Source: Rhizobiales bacterium Ga0077524
Lineage (GTDB): Bacteria; Pseudomonadota; Alphaproteobacteria; Rhizobiales; Hyphomicrobiaceae
DNA length: 37,397 nucleotides
Assembly (NCBI GenBank): GCA_001464755.1
Contig: LNDR01000396.1
Location: 1-37,397 of the forward strand
Reading direction: 5' to 3'
The translations under genes were made by a program, and so were the position numbers. This document shows, one piece after another, positions 7,618 through 16,886 of the stretch. Below the pieces are notes generated by a model. The model was not told the origin of the DNA and made no database searches. It saw only the letters and a program-made list of their open reading frames with translations. Every line of letters begins with the position of its first letter. Position 1 is the first letter of the stretch.

Positions 7618-8864
7618 GACTCGGCGGCGATCCGTGACAGCACCGGCCTCAGATATGCGAGGAAACGCTCCGGCGCTTCGGACATGGGGAAATGGCCGAG
7701 CCCTTTCATGACCTCAAAGTAGCGGGCATTGACCTTCTGGGCGAGGTCGGCGGTCAGCGCAGGCGTCGCCGAAAGATCGTACTCGCCGGTGAGCAGATAA
7801 AGCGGGCACTGCTGTGATTGCAGCGGAGACAGGTCGAGGTTCCGCATGTCGCCGTCGGCCATGTAGTAGACGAGGTCGCCCATGAAGACGCCGGGGGCGC
7901 TCTGGGAATAATGCCAGAGCGTCTCGGCGCGGTCGGTCGGCGGCGAGGTCGGCGAGATCAGGCACGAGACGAACGCCGCCGAGGCGTCGCCGCCGTGCAC
8001 GTCGGGCCGGTTGATCACCTCGAGCTCGCGCAGCCCAGGATTGGCGCCAGGATCGGCGTAGATGGCCGACTGGAGGCCGATCGCGGCGCGGAAATCGGGG
8101 CCGTGCTGGAGCGCCAGGTGCAGGACGGCGCGACCGCCGATCGAGCAACCCATCACCACGGGTGTCTTCAGGCCGAGCGCGCGCGAGACGGTCATCACCG
8201 TATCGACGTAGAGCTTCGTCGTGAGGCGATAGATGTCGGTCTCGAAGCCGGCGGGTGGGGACGATTTGCCGTGGTAGGGCAAGTCGAAGGCGATGACGCG
8301 GAAGGTGCGGGTGACCTCCGGATCGTTGAGCACGCCGCGGTACTGGCGCCCGTCGGAGCCGGCGGTGTGGAGGCAGAGCAGCGGGATGCCGTCGGCAGGA
8401 CCGGCCTCCTCGAAATAGATGCGGTGCGGGCGGCCGTCGAGGTCGGTGTGGAGATAGCGGCCGGTGATGCCTTCGATCCACGGCTTGCCGACCGATGCGG
8501 GCTTGTCGCGGGCGGGCTTTGCGCCGCGAACGGCCGCGAACACATCCTCGATCAGTGTCATGTGCCGGCCGAACTCGAGCATGGTGCCGCTAACGGCGAG
8601 GTGCCCCATGCGCATCATGCCGTTGAGGCTCTGGTAGCCGACCGGCGGGACGGGGCTCGCGAACGCCGCCCACGTCTCCGGGCTCGCCTCGAACGTGAGG
8701 TCAGCGGTGGCAGGAGCCCCTTTCGCAACGACGATCGGGTCCTGGCCGAACTGCACGGTCCAGGCCTCGGCGCCCGATTTCACCGCGACGGTGATAGGGG
8801 CGAAGCGATTGCGGCGCGCGAGCGCGCGATTGCCCTCGAGGGCGAGCGCGAGTGATTGGAGCAT
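7614..8864 (-). CDS. SCP2-like domain fused to alpha/beta hydrolase
   Basis: A 416-residue two-domain protein. Residues about 20-112 resemble the SCP2 sterol-carrier fold, with the strand pattern VQFG..IVVAKG, ADLTFEASPETW and a late VSG. Residues about 138-416 are an alpha/beta hydrolase. Its catalytic residues are Ser241 in the GCSIGG nucleophile elbow, Asp363 in TGEYDLS and His391 in GLGHFP. The HTAGSDGRQY segment forms the oxyanion side. It probably hydrolyses a hydrophobic ester or a C-C bond while the SCP2-like part holds the acyl or lipid-like ligand; the substrate is unknown. I chose ATG 8864 because GAGG lies 5 bases upstream and the domain starts there. It has the cupin gene 110 bases upstream on the same strand. 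The two are possibly one operon. Confidence 0.85.
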   Translation of the reverse strand: MLQSLALALEGNRALARRNRFAPITVAVKSGAEAWTVQFGQDPIVVAKGAPATADLTFEASPETWAAFASPVPPVGYQSLNGMMRMGHLAVSGTMLEFGRHMTLIEDVFAAVRGAKPARDKPASVGKPWIEGITGRYLHTDLDGRPHRIYFEEAGPADGIPLLCLHTAGSDGRQYRGVLNDPEVTRTFRVIAFDLPYHGKSSPPAGFETDIYRLTTKLYVDTVMTVSRALGLKTPVVMGCSIGGRAVLHLALQHGPDFRAAIGLQSAIYADPGANPGLRELEVINRPDVHGGDASAAFVSCLISPTSPPTDRAETLWHYSQSAPGVFMGDLVYYMADGDMRNLDLSPLQSQQCPLYLLTGEYDLSATPALTADLAQKVNARYFEVMKGLGHFPMSEAPERFLAYLRPVLSRIAAES

Positions 8865-8974
8865 GGAGCCTCTGCGTCGAAGACCTGCACTGCGTCCTAG
8901 CAGGCTAGCAGGGTTCGCCACGGGCGGCGACTGGGAGCGGGGTCATCGCTGTGACGGGGCGTCGGCGCTGATGG

Positions 8975-9481
8975 CTACGAGGCTCGCATCGCGTCCGCCA
9001 GGGGGTCGCCGAGCACTGGATCGGTTTCTGGCAGGGACACGCGGGCGATGCGGGCGATGGCGTCGGCCCGTGCCTCCACGGTGGCGCGGACGAGATCCCA
9101 GTCGGCTCCGCCCGGGTAGGCGCCAACGACGGATAGGTCGTTCGAGGCCTCGATGCGGCAATGGCCAACACCGGCGGGAATGAGGACGCCATCGCCTGCC
9201 CGGAGCTCGACGACGGGGCCGGAAGGGCCGCCGAGCTGGACCCTCACCGATCCGCGCGCAATGCCGAGAACCTCGTGAACGGTCGCGTGATAATGGTGGA
9301 ACGGATAAATGCCATTGACCCAGGCGTTCGACCAGCCGTGCCGCGCAAAGTGTGCCTCGATGCGTCGCTCGGCATCACCGCCGACCGGCAGCGCGCCGCG
9401 ATAGGTCCGTGCCGGCATACGGGGATTGTTTGGGACGAGGCCATCGTCGGCCAGCGTAAGCAGCTCGATCGTCGGTGCCAT
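8975..9481 (-). CDS. Cupin-domain protein
   Basis: A 168-residue single-cupin protein. The metal-binding motif is visible as HHYHATVHEVLGIARG, with the late His in LIPAGVGHC, so a metal-binding beta barrel is likely. It could be a small dioxygenase, isomerase or ligand-binding cupin; nothing in the sequence decides the substrate. The N-terminus (ELLTLADDGLVPNNPRMP) is typical of YjlB-like cupins. ATG 9481 has an AGAAGGAC site. The gene is divergent from the His-rich secreted protein and lies upstream of the SCP2/hydrolase gene in the same direction. Confidence 0.82.
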   Translation of the reverse strand: MAPTIELLTLADDGLVPNNPRMPARTYRGALPVGGDAERRIEAHFARHGWSNAWVNGIYPFHHYHATVHEVLGIARGSVRVQLGGPSGPVVELRAGDGVLIPAGVGHCRIEASNDLSVVGAYPGGADWDLVRATVEARADAIARIARVSLPETDPVLGDPLADAMRAS

Positions 9482-9666
9482 GGGTCCTTCTCCAAGCGGG
9501 TGCGATGCGTCCTGCGGATGTGGCGGCCGGCCGCTGTCAGTCAAGTCGTGTCGGTGTGCCGGCCAGCACAGCCAGCCGTCACGGCATCGGGCACTGTGGT
9601 CCACATCGAGGCCGGTTGACGAGCCTCCCCACAACAGACCGACAGATAGCCCGAAGGAGACATCCA
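9482..9666. promoter_or_regulatory. Divergent intergenic region, cupin / His-rich protein
   Basis: 185 bases between two diverging genes. TTGACG at 9616-9621 on the plus strand is a fair -35 match for the His-rich gene. No good -10 sits 16-18 bases downstream, so this is tentative. Short GGCCGGCC palindromes are present but common at this GC content. Confidence 0.3.
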
Positions 9667-10293
9667 ATGCTCATTCCGCGCGCCGCCATCGCAGCACTCG
9701 CCCTTGCCCTTCTCTCCGGCACCGCCGACGCGGGCCAGCGGTGGAGCGGTCACGGCCATGATGGCTGGGGCCACCGCTCGCACCACAACCATCAATGGGG
9801 CCACCAGCACCGCCGGCAGCACGACCGCTCCTGGGAACATCGGCAGCATCGCGATTATAAGCGGGGACATGCTGCGCAGCCGTATCGGGCCCCCTACGCC
9901 GCGCCGGTGATCGTTGTTCCGGCGGCCAAGCCAGCCGCCGCCCCGATCGCGAAGGCTCTCCCTGGTGCCGCCGCCGTCGCCGTCGGCGCCGCCGCTCTTC
10001 CCGCGGCAATTGGTGCACAGATGCCGTCAGCCGCTCCATCGACGGGCCCTGCTCTGGATGTGTCGGCGCCGCCGATCGTGGCCTCGGAGACGGTGACACC
10101 GCCGCAGACGACGGCTGAGGTCGATCCGGCCGCGGATAGCGCGGTGTCGGCGGAAGCACTGTCTACCGGGGAGCCGATTGCGCCGCCGCAGATCTCGACG
10201 GAGGCGGGATTCGCACCGCAATCTGGCGCGGTCGGCACGAGTTATCGCCCGCCCCTCCCGGTGCCGCAAACGATCGCCGTTCCGGTGCGGTAA
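9667..10293 (+). CDS. Exported histidine-rich, Ala/Pro-rich protein
   Basis: A 208-residue protein of no recognised family. Residues 1-22 form a clear signal peptide (IAALALALLSG core, cleavage near ADA/G). Residues 29-68 hold 12 histidines mixed with Arg, Asp, Gly and Trp (for example GHRSHHNHQWGHQH). This suggests a periplasmic metal-binding or disordered segment. The rest is low-complexity Ala/Pro/Val sequence with no domain visible, ending in a Pro-rich tail. ATG 9667 has AAGGAGA 6 bases upstream. It ends 29 bases from the convergent helicase gene. Periplasmic nickel, zinc or copper buffering is possible; this is inference from composition only. Confidence 0.75.
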   Translation: MLIPRAAIAALALALLSGTADAGQRWSGHGHDGWGHRSHHNHQWGHQHRRQHDRSWEHRQHRDYKRGHAAQPYRAPYAAPVIVVPAAKPAAAPIAKALPGAAAVAVGAAALPAAIGAQMPSAAPSTGPALDVSAPPIVASETVTPPQTTAEVDPAADSAVSAEALSTGEPIAPPQISTEAGFAPQSGAVGTSYRPPLPVPQTIAVPVR

Positions 10294-10322
10294 TGGGCTT
10301 GGCGGGCGCGGCGCGGCCACTG

Positions 10323-12302
10323 TTACGGTGCCTCGCCGCCGCCGCTCCCGCCTGGGGCTTTGCCGTCCGGCCTTGCGATGCGAGACACCCAGTCCTTGGC
10401 GAGCGCCAGCTCGACCTTCCAGCCAGACGCCTTCAGCAGGCCGGGGTAGGTGACGTAACGATCGACGACGTCCGAGATCTGATAGTGGGCGTCGTTGTCG
10501 GTGAGGATGGCGGTGGAAAAGTTGGTGCTTCCGGCCTCCCTCACGGCGACGTCGCAGCGGGCCGTCGACTGGCCGAGGCCGCGCACGACATCGCGTCCTT
10601 GCCGGTGCAGGGATGCCGCGATGTGGTCCGCCAGAGGATCGGCGACCTGCGCGGCTCGGTCGACGTGGTCGGCGCCGGGATAGCCGGCAAGCGCCGTGCG
10701 CATGGCGGCGGTGTCGCCCGCGGAGGCCGCTGCCGCATACATCAGGTAGCGTTTGAGCGCATTGGCGCCCTTGTTCCACTCGTTCGTGATCTGCGCGGGC
10801 TCGATCGAGGTCACCACCACCATGTGGTGCTTGGCGCGGCTGAAGATGACGTTGAGGCGCTTCTCGCCGCCGTCCTGGTTGATCGGACCGAAGTTCATGA
10901 TCATGCGACCCTGGGCGCCGGGCCCGTAGGCGACCGAGACGATCATGATGTCGCGCTCGTCGCCCTGCACGTTCTCGAGGTTCTTGACGAACAGCTCCTC
11001 CTGCTCGAGGCCCATGGCGCGATCGAGACGGGTGCGGAAGGTCGGGTTCTCGGCGGCAAGGCGCTCGATCGCGTCCTCGATGGCGGCCTGCTGAGGCTGC
11101 GAGAAGGCGACGATGCCGATTGTCTTTGCGTCCTGGCTGAGCAGCGCGCGAACGAGATCCGCGATGTAGGCAGCTTCCTTCAGGTTGCGCTGGCCGACAA
11201 AAGCGCCGTCGGAGATGCGGTGGAAGCTGATCGGACGCGCCAGCACGCGTTGCGCTTGCTCCTTCATCGGCGCAGGCACGCTGGTGTCGATGGGCGGGCT
11301 CGGGACCAGCATCTGCCGGCTCGGTATGGTTTTCAGCTGGCCCGCATAGAAGGCCTGGTTGCAAAAGCCGATCAACCCCTCATGGCGGCTCCGGTAGTGC
11401 CATTCGAGACGCACCGAGGGGAGTGCGACGGCAGCCTTGTCGAGCAGGCTCTCGGCCTGCATGCCGAAGGCGATGTAGTCGGGCAGGTCCTCCTCGTCAG
11501 TGTCGAGCTTGCGACCGAAATAGCTCGGCGGCGGCAACTGCATGTCGTCGCCCACCACGATGGCCTGCGGTGCGCGATAGAGCGTCGGGACGGCATCCTC
11601 GACCGGGATCTGGCTCGCCTCGTCGAAAACCACCACGTCGAACAGGGCTTCTTCGAGCGGCAGCGTGTCGGCGACGCTGAGCGGGCTCATCATCCAGATC
11701 GGCTTCAGATCGCGCACGACGTGGCCCGGCGCCCCTGCCAGGAAGTCGCGCAGCGCCGCGCTCGGCCGCTGCAGTGAGAACTGGTGCTCCAGGAAGGCGC
11801 GACCAACGTCGTAGTCGTCGTCGCGAGTGGTGCTGTGGGAACGAAACCGGGACTTTCTCTCGTCGAGCGTGCGGCGCGCATTGAGCTGGCGCAGCTCGGC
11901 GAGCTTGGCGCCGAGGTCGTCCGCGATTTTCTGGATGTCGGCCGCTGTGGCGCGATTGACCTCGGGCACCTGCGCGAGCGACCGCTGCAGCTCCATGTGG
12001 AGCGCCGCAGCGCGCATCGTCTGGAGCGGCATCGGCACCCGTCGCCACGTCTGCGCTAGCGCCGGCGAGGCCATTTCGAGGGCGCGCACGAGCGAGGCCA
12101 GCTCGACGGCCTGTTCCCTGACGGCGTCGAGGGTGTCGAGTCTGTGGCCGATCTCGGCGGGGGTCGCATGATCGACGCGGGCGAGTACGGTATCGAGGGT
12201 TTGCCGAGCCGCAGGATGTTGGGTCCCGTGCCGTCGGGATCGGCGATGGCCGCGTCGATCAGGGCGCGTAGGTCGGGACGCAGGGAGCCCTCGTCGTGCC
12301 AC
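10323..12302 (-). pseudogene. Giant DUF4011/SF1 helicase, 3' part after a frameshift
   Basis: The C-terminal half of the helicase, in a frame shifted by -1 from the 5' part. Coherent homology starts at about 12205 (TLDTVLARVDHA); the codons from 12302 to there are out-of-frame overlap. It carries helicase motif II (VVVFDEASQIP), III (VVGDDMQLPP), IV (WHYRSRHEGLIGF), V (NVQGDERDIMIVS) and VI (RLNVIFSRAKHH), all intact. The last 90 residues or so resemble the Vsr/REase-type domain that ends many DUF4011 helicases. The expected acidic pair there (family pattern IExDG) reads ILTDND, so nuclease activity is doubtful. As a separate ORF it has only a GTG with no supported ribosome site. Restoring one base would join it to the 5' part as a single protein of about 1673 residues. 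Confidence 0.8.
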
Positions 12303-15300
12303 AGCGGCTCCAGCGTCGCGCGCGCCTCGCCGATATCGTCGAGGCCGGACGCCTCGCGGACGAGACGCAGGTGATGGTCGCGTGCGGCGCGCGCGGCATG
12401 CTCGGCGGCAAGCAGTTCCAGTACTGCGACATGGCTCTCGGGCCGTCCGGAAAACACCTCTGCGATGCGCTGCTGCAAGGCGCGCCAGTCACCAGAGAGA
12501 AACGACCAGAAGCGGCCTTCCTTGCGCCGTGCGAGGGCGAGCAGGGCCTCGGTCTCTGCCGGTGTGGGCTTGCGCTGCCAGCCGGCATTGGCGGTCTCGG
12601 ACCGGATCAGCCCCTGATCGAGCGCGTCGAGCGTTTGAAGATCCCGCGCCAGCCGGATCGCATCGGGCGCATAGCGGTCGAGGAGGGCCAGACGGCCGCG
12701 CTCTGCCAGAAGCCGCAGCCGGGTCGCAAAGGCCGCCTGCACCAGCAAGGTGCCGAGCCCGATCTCGATCTCGGGCGATGGCCGGGTCGCGGCCGGGACG
12801 AGGGCCTCCAGTTCCGCAACGGCGCGCCGCGCGGCCGGTAGCACCGTCTCGAGGTGTGCGATCGGGTGCGGCAGAACAGCGAGATCGGAACGCAAGGCAG
12901 AGAGCAGCGCCAGCACGGCGTCGCGGTCGTGGTTGATGTACTGCATGCTGCGCTCGAGATCGGCGAGAGCCGTCTCGCCGTCCACGAAGGCTCCCCACGC
13001 AGGCGTCGCCTCGCGCTCGCGCAAGGACAGGCGGGGACGAGGTATCGACTGGGCGATGGCGAGGCCCATCAGGCCGCGCACCGTCGTATCGCCGGCGCCG
13101 ACCGAGCGCTGCATCGTGGCAGAGAATGCGCGCAGACGCGTGACCAGAGCGTCGATCTCGCCCGCGAGCGCTGCGCGACGATCGCGAACGGTGCGGCTCG
13201 TGCGGCTGGCGAGCCAGCCCTCATAGAGGACTTTCAGATCGGCAATGAACGGCAGGCGGTCCTCGCGCGCGTCGTGGACGAGGCTCGCCAGATCGCCGAT
13301 GCCGGCATCCTTGAGCCGGCTGTGCACGACGTCGAGCGCGACGCGCTTCTCGCAGACGAACAGAACGGATTTGCCGCGCGCGGCGAGGTCGGCGAGCAGG
13401 TTGGCGATGGTCTGCGATTTGCCGGTGCCGGGCGGCCCTTGGATGACGTAGCTCTCGCCTGTTGCCGCGCGCAGGATCGCCTCGTCCTGGCTCGGGTCGG
13501 AGGGAAGGACGAAATTCCGCTCGGTGTGCGGCGGCTTGTCGATCGGGCGCAGCTGCGGACGTGCCCCGTGCTCGAACAGGAGGCGGTAGTTGGCGTGATG
13601 GCCCGCGTAGCCGTCGAGCAGCATCTCGTAGTCGCGAACGAGGCTCATCTTGCGTGTGTTGAAATTGGCGAGCGTCACGGCGCACAGATCGATCTCCCAG
13701 CTCAGGGGATCGGTCGGTTCGCCGCTGTCGAACGCGTAGGTCGCAGCCGTCGACGTGGTGACGGTTGCGGCATCCGGAAGGCCGCTGACGACGGCCGGCG
13801 TGCCGCCTCCTGCCAGCTCTCGGCCGGGAGCCGGCTTCGGACGGACAAAGCGGTCGAACAGTTCATAGCCGAGCGGCTGATAGTTCTCGTTGGCATAGGA
13901 GTAGCCGACACCGCGCCAATCCTTGAGCTGCTGGCCGACGCGACGCTGCCGGCGGCGATGCTCCTCGATCTGGCGCTTGATGGTGGTCTGGAAGAGCTGC
14001 ACCCGCGGCTTGTCGACGAGGCGGATCGCGACCCCGGGACGCGAACGGCGCACCTCGCGCTCAAGGCGCTCACGCAGATCCCGCAGCGCATCGAGGCGGC
14101 TCATGTCGATGGTCTCGGGAAGGTCGATGCGGAAGCGGTCGGCGAGCACATAGCGCAGCACGGGATTGATGTCGGCCTCGGTGACCGGCGCCTCGAGCAC
14201 CAGGCTGAAGCCATCGGTGGTGCCGGGTTGCCGCTTCAGCGTGACGGGCAGCATGACCAGCGGCGTGTTGATCCGCTCGGCCTTCTCGTCGTCATGCCAG
14301 CGCAGGAACGCGAGCACCAGTCGCAGCTGATTGAAGCCCAGCTCACGCGAATCCTTGCGCGCGGCGCTGCGCACCTTGTCGAGGCTCGGCGCCAGGTAGG
14401 GGTAGTCGGTGCATTGCAGCCAGCGGCGCAAGTCCAGCTCGCCCTTCGCCTCGCCGCGATCGTTGATGGCCGCGAGCCGCTGCAGCAGATCGGGGCTCGT
14501 CGTGAGCAGCTGGCGCGTCTGCAGCGTCTGGTAGCTCAGCATGAACGGGAACGAGCCGCGGGTGAGGTCGACACCGTGGCGATCGGAGAAGTAGAGCAGC
14601 TTGTTGCGCCGTGTCACCTCGAACAGCCGATTGCGGAAGTATTCCTGCGTGCGCTCGCGGCGGAGCACGGGGTCGGCGACATCGGCGAGATCGCCGGCCT
14701 TGGTGTCGGCGTCGTCGACCTCGACCGAGCGGTAGTCGTCGATCAGATCGATCAGGCCGGAGAGGTCGGCGGCGCGGTCGGCACGGCGCAGCTCGGTCAT
14801 ATCGGCGATGACGCGTGCGAGCACGGGGTGCAGGCGCGGGTTCAACCGGACGACATTGGTGCGGTGCTGCAGGAAGGAGGCGAAGTCGGCCGGCTCATGG
14901 AAGTCCAAACGGGTCGCGAGGCTTCCGATCAGCAGGCCCAGGTGAAACACGTCCGTGAGAGCGTCGTGTTGGCCGACGGCGCGTTCCCAGCTCGCGTAGT
15001 TCGGATAATAGAGCGGGCGGCCGGGCGGCTCGCCAGCCCCGGCGACGCGCGGCCCCACGTTGTCGTCTGGTGGCGAGGCATCGAGGGCGGCGACCTTGTC
15101 GTTTGCAGTCGGCTTTCCGACGGGAACCGTGCCGAGCGTCAGCTCGCCGCTCGAGGTGAGCGCCAGAAGGTCGACGCGGTCGAGGTCGGCGACCCGACCG
15201 GCCTCGTGCAGATCTCGCACCTCTTCGAGGAGACCGCGCACAGCACCGACCACGTCGTCGGTGCCGACGCTATCGGCCTGGCGGAACCGCTGCAGCAGGT

Positions 15301-15343
15301 CCAGGAACGTGGCGTTCCAGTCGAATGTCATAGGGTCGAGCAT
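12056..15343 (-). pseudogene. Giant DUF4011/SF1 helicase, 5' part ending at a frameshift
   Basis: The N-terminal part of the same gene. It contains the DUF4011-like segment FRNRLFEVTRRNKLLYF (about residues 231-247), the pre-ATPase segment LANFNTRKMSL, and Walker A GPPGTGKS with Lys642. Motif Ia follows in the segment VLFVCEKRVALDVV. A long helical insertion then precedes the break. Sequence is coherent to about GPNILRLG, near 12205; the last 45 or so residues, to the stop at 12056, are out of frame. The full span from 15343 to 10323 is 5021 bases, one short of a multiple of three, as expected for a one-base deletion. It may be a true mutation or an assembly error. ATG 15343 has only a weak GGAA site, and a hairpin ends 21 bases upstream of it. 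Probable role: ATP-driven nucleic-acid remodelling in a defence or conflict module with the M48-type peptidase gene upstream. Confidence 0.82.
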
Positions 15344-15364
15344 CGATGGGTTCCGAAACGTCTC

Positions 15365-15437
15365 GTGTGGCGTCGCGCCTTAGTTGACCAGTGGTGAGGC
15401 GAGGCTCGTGTCAACTATGGCGCGATAAACGCCACAC
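15365..15437. repeat. Long imperfect inverted repeat A (fold-back hairpin)
   Basis: Outer arm GTGTGGCG (15365-15372) pairs with CGCCACAC (15430-15437). Middle arm TCGCGCC (15373-15379) pairs with GGCGCGA (15419-15425). Inner arm TAGTTGAC (15381-15388) pairs with GTCAACTA (15410-15417). There is one T-T mismatch, a 4-base TAAA bulge and a 21-base loop (15389-15409). That is 23 base pairs, beginning 22 bases from the helicase start codon, so it lies in the helicase leader. It has no T tract and does not look like an intrinsic terminator. Confidence 0.85.
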
Positions 15438-15453
15438 TAAGCCCATGATGTCG

Positions 15454-15528
15454 CTAGTGGCCCTTATGTCGCTCCAAAATCGAGAGAGGTTGCCGACATG
15501 CTGCGATTTTGGCGCGACGGGCCACTAG
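15454..15528. repeat. Long imperfect inverted repeat B (fold-back hairpin)
   Basis: Outer arm CTAGTGGCCC (15454-15463) pairs with GGGCCACTAG (15519-15528). Middle arm GTCGC (15468-15472) pairs with GCGAC (15514-15518). Inner arm CCAAAATCG (15474-15482) pairs with CGATTTTGG (15504-15512). It has a 4-base TTAT bulge, a single mismatch and a 21-base loop (15483-15503). The peptidase stop codon (15525-15527) lies inside the outer stem. Its plan matches repeat A in mirror orientation, and the facing ends are alike (GCGATAAACGCCAC against GCGACATAAGGGCCAC). The two are probably diverged copies of one element placed head to head. Confidence 0.85.
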
Positions 15529-16691
15529 GCTGTGCGGCTGGCGAGGCCGGCCTGAAGTCCGCGCCGCCCACGTAGCTCCTGGCGGGCGACCTCGCGGAAG
15601 CGAGCGCCAAAGCCCATCTCGTCGGCCGCCGCGGCGGCGACCGCGATTGTCGTTTTCAAGCCGCTGCCTTCGACGGTCGCCAAGTCGAGCAGCAGATAGG
15701 CGAGGTAGTCGACGATGCTTTGCGAGAGTGCCAGCGCCGGACGCGTGAGCGGCTTCGGTGTGGCCGGCGGCTCGTAGTCGGGAAACATCTGGCGGGCATG
15801 GGCAAGGGTGGTCTCCGACCGCATGGCCTCGTCGGCGAGTACACGACCGAGGACCGCGCGGCTGAGGTCCGCGAGCCGATGCTGGTCGAGAAGGTCGAGG
15901 CCGCCGAGCTCGACAGGGCCACAGACGAGCCCCTCGAGGCGGGTGTGAAGCTCGGCGGCGGGCAGCGTCTCGGACCACGCCACGGCGAGCACGCGAACGT
16001 GCAGCTCAGGATGCGTGGTCCCGCGCGTCGCGCCGGGCTCGAGCGTCATCAGCTGCTCGGCCTGCTTGAAGTAGCTTTCAGCATCGGCGTCCTTGAAGTC
16101 GGCAATCGCCTTGACCAGGCCGCGGATGGTGGCATCCCGGTCGCCGCAGGCGAGCAGCCCACCGACGTCGCAATAGATCTCTGAAAACAGCCGATGGCGG
16201 CGCCAGGTCTCGATCAATTCGGCGGGGCATCCTTCGCGCTGAACCAGCCAGGAGAGGAGACGATCGGCGGTGTGATGGCGCCCGTCCGCCGCGACGAAGA
16301 GTTTGTAGTGGGAAATCTCGTGGCCGATCAGATCGAGAAGCTCGGCATCAGTGTCCAGCAGCTCCAGAATGCGCCCGCGGAAGCCGATCACGATCTCGCC
16401 GGGCGTGAAGACGAGGAAGGCGTTCGGCACGTCGTCGGTGCCTTGCATCTGATAAAGCACGACCGGCTCGCTGAGCCCGAGCTTGTCGCGCGCGGCCTCG
16501 GCAAGCCGGTAGCGGCGCTCGTTCGCCCCGTTACGATCGAGGCGGATGCCGGTGCGCAGGAGATCTTTCGTCGTTTCGCGCTTGTAGCTCTCGGCGAAGC
16601 TGTCGGAGCGGAACCATTGCCAAAGCTCGGGCTCGGCCTGCTCCAGACGATCGGCCACCGCCACGTGGTAGGGCAACGGCTCGAGCTGCAT
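15525..16691 (-). CDS. Cytosolic M48-type zinc metallopeptidase
   Basis: A 388-residue protein with the zinc motif HEISH (His124, Glu125, His128) in LIGHEISHYKLF. A likely third ligand is Glu171 in SEIYCD, with Asp175 after it, as in M48-family peptidases (E-x-x-x-D). Unlike HtpX or Ste24 there is no membrane segment and no signal peptide, so it should act in the cytoplasm. The C-terminal 200 residues are helical and I recognise no domain in them. ATG 16691 follows GGGGGAGAGG. The helicase gene lies 181 bases downstream on the same strand across two hairpins, so the two may share a transcript. A role as effector or activator in a conflict system is inference from the pairing, not from the domain itself. 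Confidence 0.8.
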   Translation of the reverse strand: MQLEPLPYHVAVADRLEQAEPELWQWFRSDSFAESYKRETTKDLLRTGIRLDRNGANERRYRLAEAARDKLGLSEPVVLYQMQGTDDVPNAFLVFTPGEIVIGFRGRILELLDTDAELLDLIGHEISHYKLFVAADGRHHTADRLLSWLVQREGCPAELIETWRRHRLFSEIYCDVGGLLACGDRDATIRGLVKAIADFKDADAESYFKQAEQLMTLEPGATRGTTHPELHVRVLAVAWSETLPAAELHTRLEGLVCGPVELGGLDLLDQHRLADLSRAVLGRVLADEAMRSETTLAHARQMFPDYEPPATPKPLTRPALALSQSIVDYLAYLLLDLATVEGSGLKTTIAVAAAAADEMGFGARFREVARQELRGRRGLQAGLASRTA

Positions 16692-16886
16692 CCTCTCTCC
16701 CCCAAGATCGGCGCTACGGTGGTGCGCGCTCGGCTCGCCCGTTCGGTCTGTCGTGCCGCTGCTCGCTCCGAGTACATCCTGGTTTCATGGCAAGAGGAGG
16801 ACACGGTCGGCGCGCGCTTCGCCGCCCGCTATGCCGCCCCCGGTCGTCGCTGTCCAGTTGCTTGCCGGTCTTATGCTCGGCTGCGT

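Noticed and set aside
12195-12215. Programmed -1 ribosomal frameshift in the helicase
   Set aside because: The local sequence (GGC AAA CCC in the upstream frame) is not an X XXY YYZ slippery site and no stem follows at the usual distance; mutation or sequence error is simpler.
12854-15397. 847-residue plus-strand open frame across the helicase
   Set aside because: A shadow frame produced by high GC; Arg/Gly/Glu-rich with no domains, while the minus strand shows helicase motifs.
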